A stretch of DNA of 64,000 nucleotides from Siphonodentalium dalli (Eukaryota > Mollusca > Scaphopoda > Gadilida > Siphonodentaliidae), in assembly GCA_032622095.1 (NCBI GenBank), contig CP136061.1, positions 216,100,373 through 216,164,372 on the forward strand, in the 5' to 3' direction. Of the stretch, positions 60,511 to 64,000 are shown in pieces. Both the position numbers and the translations under genes were made by a program. The notes below the pieces were generated by a model. That model ran no database searches and was not told the DNA's origin. It saw only the letters and a program-made list of their open reading frames with translations. The number at the start of each line of letters is the position of its first letter. Positions within the stretch are counted from its first letter, which is position 1.

Positions 60511-63012
60511 AAGGGATCGAAGGCAAAATTTTTTTTACAGCTTACATCCGCCCTTTCCCATTAATAGGAATAAAAATACTAAAAAATCCACTTCATGTGC
60601 ATTTACTTGGCGAAAATCAGTCATTTAGCCAACTGTCACAAGACACCATTGGAGATATATCAGAACAGTGAAGAGGAAGTAACTAAAGAATCGTTTTGAC
60701 ACCGCTAAGGTGTGATCTTCACCAAATCTTAAACATTCAGCCATCAATGTGACGTCCTTTGCCAACCCGTTCACTTTTGGTGTGAACTTAGCTATTTTTT
60801 AAACATTCAGCCATCAATGTGATGTCCTTCGTCAGCCCATTCGCTGTTCTGTTATATCCTCTACCGATGTCAAGAGAATTTCTCATCCTTGTGTTTTGTA
60901 CACAGATCATTGATAAAAAAAAGATTCATTTGTCTTTTGACCAAAACTAACAGCTACACTGTAAATGCAAGCTCCACAAAGGAAAATGATAACCACACCT
61001 CAGAGAGATTTTTTCTTCTTCAAAATACATGAAATTCCATAGGGTATGATGTTGCTATTTAGATGATATGAAATGGGGAGGTTTCATGTTTTGCTTGGAC
61101 AGAGATGTGAATGAATTTAAAATGCTTTGTAAATATATTATACGGAAATGCATTGTTGACTATAGGCATGTGATAAAAATACTAGATATCACAACATACA
61201 TGCAAAAATGTCTGCTAATGACACATGGCCAAGTATAGAATCATAGTATGGAATTCTGAAGAATATAGTTGCACATTTCAGTATTGGGTCGGAAAAATAA
61301 GATATATGTACATATAAGGCCATACAAATTTAAAACCTGAATTCTTGGCAATCATATTTGAAAAATTGGGTGGGATGGATTTTTATTATTTTCCAAGAAT
61401 TCCAGTGAGAATTCCAGATAATAATGGATATATAGATCAGATTTATGGAGGCACTGACTCAGTATGCATAGTTAATTTTCTATTTAGTATAGGATTTGAT
61501 ATGTTCTGACTTATATGTTTCAGATTTATGGAGGCACAGACTCAGTATGAGTGTCCATTGCTTCAATGTACTTGCTTCAGTGAGCGTGAACAAATTCTCA
61601 TTTCTTATTGAAATGACGATGTATCGATCAGAAAGGCACATTGAGATAAGATCGGTACCGATTTATGCCCATATCAGGGTTCGAACCTGTGCAACCTCAT
61701 ATAGCCCAGACTGTGATGATGGTATCCAATCTTGTAGTTAAATTTTGGCAGTTACATATCCAACATAAACCTATTTAATTTCTAATTGTGGATCAATAAG
61801 AGACATACTATTGATTTTGAACATATGGAAAGTTCTGCTCAAATTTGCAAAAAAGAACATTTTGATGAGGCCAGTTCAGATGTTAAGACTGGCACCTGAA
61901 ACAAGAGTGTTTTAATTATTGGAGCAACAGCTGACACCCCACTATCATGTTGTAGGCAAGCCCAGAAATATTGTATCACATTAGCAGAATGAGGTCCCCA
62001 GAGGGTGAATTTAGTGATGCTTACCCTGCACAGCAGGCTAGCATCACCAAATTCACCCTCTGGGAACCTCATTCTGCTTAGGCCTCATCTTCTGGGAAGT
62101 ATCTATAGTCTCAAATTTACATTGTTTTTTAATTGTTTTTCCCCTTCTGTTCAGTTTCTATATCCCCTAATTTTCAAAAGATAAAATAAATAATCGAGGT
62201 AACTAATGGGTGAACATCACCAACTTCAACTGGGGAACTTCAATCTGATCTTATGTCTCCGATAGCAGTTGAGGCCTAATCAGAATGAGGTTCCAAGAGG
62301 GTGAATTTGGTGATGTTAGCCAGCGGTGTGGGATAGAATCACTAAATTAACCCTCTGGGGACCTCATTCTGCAAATGTCAGACACACTATTTCCGGGCTT
62401 GGTTGCAGGTCATACACCCTGGTTCTATAAAATACATGTAAACAGTTTTATAGCACCATGTTAGAGCTGCATTAACCCTTTACCCAACAAACCGGCCAAA
62501 ACCGGCCAAATAAAGCTGCAACAGCCTAAATTATCTTGGGTCTGTCTCAATAAAACCATACAAATATGGATATCATTGGAACCGGCTCATTGACCACATT
62601 GTGATAGTTACAGTTATGCCCTGTGCCAATGCATTCTCTTATATATGCGAGTCGACCATAGGTCGCCTCGCATATATAAGAGAATGCATTGGCCTAAAAA
62701 AACACTTTTTTTAACACTTTTTACCATTTTTTCTTACATTCTTTAACAATTTTATAATTTTTAATGTGTTAAGCCAATGCATTCTCTTATATATGCGAGG
62801 CGACCTATGGTCGACTCGCATATATAAGAGAATGCATTGGCACATGGCCCTTCTGTTGGGTAAAGGGTTAATACACCGGGACAACACCCACCTTCGCGGA
62901 CGTTGACGATGTTACGATGCCGGAGGGAGGACATGATCTTGATTTCTCTACGTATTCTCTGTAGATCGTTTTCATTCTGTATCTTTGTTTTTCTGATATA
63001 CTTCACAGCAAC
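46172..63012 (-). CDS. NUAK: NUAK-family AMPK-related Ser/Thr kinase (partial, 6 exons; 5' end outside window)
   Basis: Spliced CDS 63012-62892, 59769-59618, 58715-58650, 55356-55237, 50363-50231 and 47379-46172. These total 1800 nt, all with GT-AG borders and matching phases, and give 599 residues plus stop. Visible kinase motifs, numbered from the first residue in the window: VAVK lysine 4, alpha-C RREIKIM glutamate 23, HRDLKLEN with catalytic Asp 98, IADFG Asp 116, T-loop [13 protein letters not shown] with Thr 131 (the expected LKB1 site), and HWWVNLGF near 224, where the kinase domain ends. The tail is acidic and Ser-rich and carries SILK (273), SILK (339) and GILK (488). In NUAK1 three GILK motifs bind PP1-beta/MYPT1, so a role in LKB1-dependent adhesion and actomyosin control is inferred. 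The glycine-rich loop exon is missing because the gene runs off the window. The family assignment is firm; NUAK1 versus NUAK2 cannot be decided, and invertebrates usually have one gene. Confidence 0.95.
47481..47812 (+). mobile_element. Non-autonomous Helitron-like element (NUAK intron)
   Basis: Begins TCAAATATATATTTTGGGAC after A and ends GGGTCACCTGCTAG before T. A 3' hairpin CCCGGACGAAGTCGGG lies 7 nt from the CTAG end. The A/T insertion context, the TC start and the CTAG end are Helitron signatures. The interior has a ~140-bp direct duplication (GTTTTGGACGGGTCAAATCG twice). Confidence 0.82.
48703..49246. mobile_element. Family-E composite (NUAK intron)
   Basis: TTAACTCTTTCATGACTGGA to CGTCATGAAAGGTTAA, with three hairpin remnants (near 48750-48850, 49020-49105 and 49128-49200) separated by foreign sequence 48850-49010. 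Confidence 0.75.
49359..49384. repeat. 26-base poly-G run (NUAK intron)
   Basis: Longest of many G or C homopolymers in the window (others near 8362, 8704, 9200, 14847, 18341, 48042 and 59159). Assembly length is unreliable here. Confidence 0.95.
50043..50203. mobile_element. 161-bp palindrome beside NUAK exon e
   Basis: ATAAGGATTAACTGTCATGT to its complement, loop GTAAAACCCCGAAGGTTTTAC. Lies 28 nt downstream of the exon e end in the transcript direction. Single copy in this window. Confidence 0.88.
50231..50363 (-). CDS. NUAK: NUAK exon e: alpha-F to alpha-G
   Basis: A 133-nt exon, acceptor tgttgacag, donor GTAAGA. It encodes [20 protein letters not shown] through DYYEPAEPS plus one base. 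Its 5' half and acceptor are duplicated twice just upstream in the transcript direction (50389-50560). Only this copy runs on in frame to a donor. Confidence 0.93.
50306..50560 (-). repeat. Triplicated 5' half of NUAK exon e with splice acceptor
   Basis: Three ~86-bp tandem units at about 50306-50388 (the functional exon part), 50389-50476 and 50477-50560. Each carries the acceptor region and the codons for the VDCWSIG to AAMPF segment. Unit 2 still reads [17 protein letters not shown]. Unit 3 has an extra TTAA that shifts its frame. Neither extra unit has its own donor, so they look like a partial exon duplication rather than alternative exons. Confidence 0.75.
50649..51033. mobile_element. 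Family-E copy (NUAK intron)
   Basis: TTAACCCTTTTGTGACAGGA to CTCCAGTGAAGAAATGGTTAA. The interior contains repeated TTTTTATCATTTTTTCTTAC units and one decayed hairpin at 50933-50985. Confidence 0.78.
51034..53213. other. NUAK intron sequence without recognised exon
   Basis: I see only family-H derivative H4. Nothing else supported in this 2.2-kb stretch. Confidence 0.4.
52042..52162. mobile_element. Family-H deletion derivative, copy H4 (NUAK intron)
   Basis: AAGTAATGCCCTAAGTAATC through AAAGCTCTCGGTGAGGGCATTACTG; most of the right arm is deleted. Confidence 0.8.
53214..53638. mobile_element. Family-G double-hairpin MITE, copy G1 (NUAK intron)
   Basis: Ends CAAGCCTGCAAATAGTGTGT and its complement. 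A ~105-bp hairpin at each end is built on GCAGAATGAGGTCCCCAGAG / ACCTCATTCTGC. Between them lie ATCTTCTGGG and GAACTTCAATCTGATC markers. Confidence 0.9.
53730..54069. mobile_element. Family-A MITE, copy A12 (NUAK intron)
   Basis: Carries GGGTTCCTCGACTCGAATCA and AGCTTTGATGGGTGGG; the right end is TTGTGCATCTTTAA. The left end is eroded. Confidence 0.72.
55237..55356 (-). CDS. NUAK: NUAK exon d: DFG and activation loop
   Basis: A 120-nt exon, acceptor tgaacag, donor GTTAGT. It encodes 40 residues from [10 protein letters not shown] to NGHKYYGPE. The stretch [15 protein letters not shown] contains the T-loop threonine phosphorylated by LKB1 in AMPK-related kinases, and the SPE form of the APE motif typical of NUAK. 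Confidence 0.94.
55424..55640. mobile_element. F-family MITE, copy F5 (NUAK intron)
   Basis: CTACCCTTTCTATATAAATG start, GAAATGTTTAGATAATAAGT / TATTATCTGAACATTTCC inverted core, CTCATCAATG end. Termini decayed. Confidence 0.72.
55915..56014. mobile_element. F-family end fragment abutting D4
   Basis: TATTATCTGAACATTTCCTA to AGCACAGAAAGGGTTAA; one half only. Confidence 0.7.
56011..56410. mobile_element. Family-D double-hairpin MITE, copy D4 (NUAK intron)
   Basis: Complete, reverse orientation. Its left TTAA is shared with a truncated F-family end (CAGAAAGGGTTAA). Confidence 0.92.
57007..57220. mobile_element. 214-bp perfect-type palindrome with TTAACCCTTTCAGTGCC ends
   Basis: TTAACCCTTTCAGTGCCAAG to CTTGGCACTGAAAGGGTAA. 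Arms ~105 bp fold around AAAGAGCTCTAAGAGCTCTTT with very few mismatches. Termini similar to the chimeric element at 43390. Confidence 0.9.
57273..57701. mobile_element. Family-G double-hairpin MITE, copy G2 (NUAK intron)
   Basis: Same layout as G1, hairpins at ~57296-57400 and ~57588-57672; right terminus decayed. Confidence 0.88.
57727..57974. mobile_element. F-family MITE, copy F6 (NUAK intron)
   Basis: ACACTTTCTCTACTCATTGGC to TTTAGTATAGAAAGGGTTAA, with the AACAAATGACCATTTGTTGA palindrome in the centre. Confidence 0.8.
58076..58517. mobile_element. Family-G double-hairpin MITE, copy G3 (NUAK intron)
   Basis: Hairpins at ~58105-58200 and ~58395-58488; ends with GTTTGTCATTTGCAGAATG-type sequence reversed. 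Confidence 0.88.
58650..58715 (-). CDS. NUAK: NUAK exon c: catalytic loop
   Basis: A 66-nt exon, acceptor gttacag, donor GTTAGT. It encodes 22 residues, [20 protein letters not shown] followed by VK, with the HRD catalytic aspartate and the conserved Lys and Asn of the catalytic loop. Confidence 0.94.
58747..58876. mobile_element. Family-G half element, copy G4 (NUAK intron)
   Basis: A single hairpin with one terminus (AAGGCTTGAAATAGTGTG). It starts 32 nt upstream of NUAK exon c (transcript sense). Confidence 0.83.
59534..59608. mobile_element. Family-H deletion derivative, copy H5, beside NUAK exon b donor
   Basis: 75 bp with TA on both sides. CAGTTATGCTCTAAATAACA to TTTAGAGCATTACTG; the palindrome centre is gone. 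It ends 9 nt from the donor dinucleotide. Confidence 0.82.
59618..59769 (-). CDS. NUAK: NUAK exon b: hinge and alpha-D/alpha-E
   Basis: A 152-nt exon between acceptor gcttacag and donor GTAAAT. It completes a split Val and encodes [20 protein letters not shown] and on to MHYVHQ. This is the hinge and GELYDYI segment, very close to the NUAK/AMPK consensus. A deleted family-H MITE lies 9 nt downstream of the exon end, just past the donor. Confidence 0.94.
60168..60466. mobile_element. Family-C MITE, copy 2 (NUAK intron)
   Basis: Ends TTAAAGGGGTACTGTACAC and GTGTACAGTACTCTTTTAA. The interior has an inverted repeat around TAATCCATGGCTCAAATTAA at both sides of its centre. Confidence 0.8.
60483..60511. 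repeat. (TA)n microsatellite
   Basis: About 14 TA units in a NUAK intron. Confidence 0.95.
60730..60845. repeat. ~68-bp tandem duplication
   Basis: AAACATTCAGCCATCAATGT followed by GACGTCCTT or GATGTCCTT occurs twice (60730 and 60799), diverged. Confidence 0.75.
61958..62402. mobile_element. Family-G double-hairpin MITE, copy G5 (NUAK intron)
   Basis: CAAGCCCAGAAATATTGTAT to ACTATTTCCGGGCTTG, both hairpins present. Confidence 0.88.
62472..62871. mobile_element. Family-D double-hairpin MITE, copy D5 (NUAK intron, beside exon a)
   Basis: Complete, reverse orientation; ends 20 bp from the GTGGGT donor of exon a. Both hairpins intact. Confidence 0.92.
62892..63012 (-). CDS. NUAK: NUAK exon a: VAVK lysine and alpha-C helix
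   Basis: A 121-nt exon between a tttttccag acceptor and a GTGGGT donor. It encodes 40 residues starting [10 protein letters not shown] and ending NIVNVRE, plus the first base of the next codon. It carries the ATP-anchoring lysine and the alpha-C glutamate. A family-D double-hairpin MITE begins 21 nt past the exon end in the transcript direction. Confidence 0.93.
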
Positions 63013-64000
63013 CTGGAAAAAGAAAGCAGACCGGTGTGAGCAAAGCATCAAATCAAACGTCAGTCTACAACATATAATACATGATATACAAGAACACCAT
63101 AGTCAGAAATGGTAACGCGCTCAAGATCATATATTATATACCCATGATTGTAATTATAGAATATAAAATATATTGGTTTCACAAATGACCAACTCATATA
63201 ATTAATCGCCTTGCAGTTCTTGGCATCCGAATAACAATTGAAATTCCCAACTACACCTTTTACCGGACTCGGCCTCCGGGTCGCAGTTCGACTTTTAATC
63301 CGTCCAAAAATTCCCTTTCTATAAACAAAACGCCCATGCGCCCACTGTAATTAAGAAAAAGCAAAACATTATACACGATGAGCGCGGAATAATAAACAGA
63401 CCGATGTGAACATCAGTCTACATGATATAATACATGAACTGCGAAGGGTTAGGCCTCACATCATCTAAAACAGATAATCTCTGAAATTGCGAATATTGGG
63501 ATGATAAATGAAATTTTGTAATATAAAGTAGAAGGCTAGTATTAACCCTTATGATAATATAAGTGAATAGCAGCCAGCAAAATACTCAATATGGATTCCC
63601 GTTCAATCATTTGTAAGGACAGCGATATCATAAGTATATTAATTGCACATATTAGCTGAACATCTCTACAAATAAATGAATGGGAACCAATTTCAATAAA
63701 GTGTAAGTACCAATCAGTGGGTATCTAATAAGGGCAGTAAATGCATGGTTCTTCATGAGCACTTGTGTACTCCCCACATTTTTTTCAGCATAGCACATAC
63801 CTAAGTGGATTATGAGGTGCATATTAAATGTAACGTTGCATCCGGTTGCTCCGATTTTTATTTCTAAGGGCTTCTGCAGAGTTCTTGGCACGTTTTGTTT
63901 TTATCGGCTGATTACAATATTTTGTTATTTGTCAAAAAAAAGGGACTATGTCTGACTATGTCACTCAAAAAAACCAGAAGTGAAGGACTCGAGCATGTGT
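63013..64000 (-). other. NUAK intron, 5' of exon a; no exon seen
   Basis: I searched the minus strand for a glycine-rich loop and found none, so the 5' exon lies beyond the window. Contains dispersed repeat copy 2. Confidence 0.6.
63232..63345 (-). repeat. Dispersed repeat, copy 2
   Basis: Reverse-complement relative of 10360-10478, in the intron upstream of NUAK exon a. Confidence 0.6.

Noticed and set aside
61640-61720. Possible tRNA from CAGGGTTCGAACCTG (T-arm/B-box match)
   Set aside because: No A-box, D-arm, anticodon arm or acceptor stem could be paired upstream; at most a SINE-like B-box by chance.
1-64000. CRISPR array or bacterial operon
   Set aside because: Tandem arrays here have no constant-repeat/unique-spacer pattern, and spliced genes with metazoan transposons show this is animal DNA.

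Overview
The window is eukaryotic, AT-rich, intron-bearing DNA from an animal, most likely a marine invertebrate (mollusc or another lophotrochozoan; this placement is inference). The evidence is one clear metazoan kinase gene with GT-AG introns plus animal transposon types: Polinton-like, hAT with a BED finger, pogo-type, Helitron-type and many TTAA-flanked palindromic MITEs. The assembly has one 100-N gap at 9256-9355. There are no operons, rRNA genes, convincing tRNA genes or CRISPR arrays. Most of the sequence is mobile or repetitive.

Layout. 1-3.6 kb: on the minus strand, a decayed coding exon with 37-residue repeats and a C-terminal domain typical of transposon-like invertebrate proteins. 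It is split by a 916-bp element built of GATATC-centred palindromes. 3.8-6.1 kb: degenerate ~390-bp repeats. 7.5-9.26 kb: twin CCCGGG-centred palindromes, then a ~165-bp satellite with poly-G runs that ends in the gap. 9.4-16.6 kb: gene-poor, with a pogo-type MITE and short degenerate repeats. 16.65-17.54 kb: two family-A MITEs sharing one TTAA, the first a ~430-bp palindrome. 17.7-26.2 kb: a nest of transposons centred on a 6.5-kb Polinton-like element (19073-25603) with ~1.5-kb inverted repeats, 6-bp target duplications and its own small genes. 26.4-27.95 kb: a hAT relic with an 8-bp target duplication. 28.09-30.24 kb: a predicted two-exon plus-strand gene for a 111-residue protein ending in a CaaX box. 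30.7-45.9 kb: MITE families A, B, D, F and H and a pair of head-to-head Helitron ends.

46.17-63.01 kb, minus strand: six exons of a NUAK-family (AMPK-related) Ser/Thr kinase, covering the kinase domain from the VAVK lysine to the stop. The 5' exon or exons with the glycine-rich loop lie beyond position 64000. The exons join in frame to 599 residues, and the tail keeps three [S/G]ILK motifs expected to recruit protein phosphatase 1. Its introns are filled with hairpin MITEs, several within 30 nt of a splice site.

The most novel items are the compact Polinton-like element and its cargo, the GATATC palindrome element that interrupts a coding exon between clean 6-bp duplications, the double-hairpin MITE families, and the small CaaX-protein gene. 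Repeat boundaries were read by eye. The ends of diverged copies are uncertain by tens of bases.
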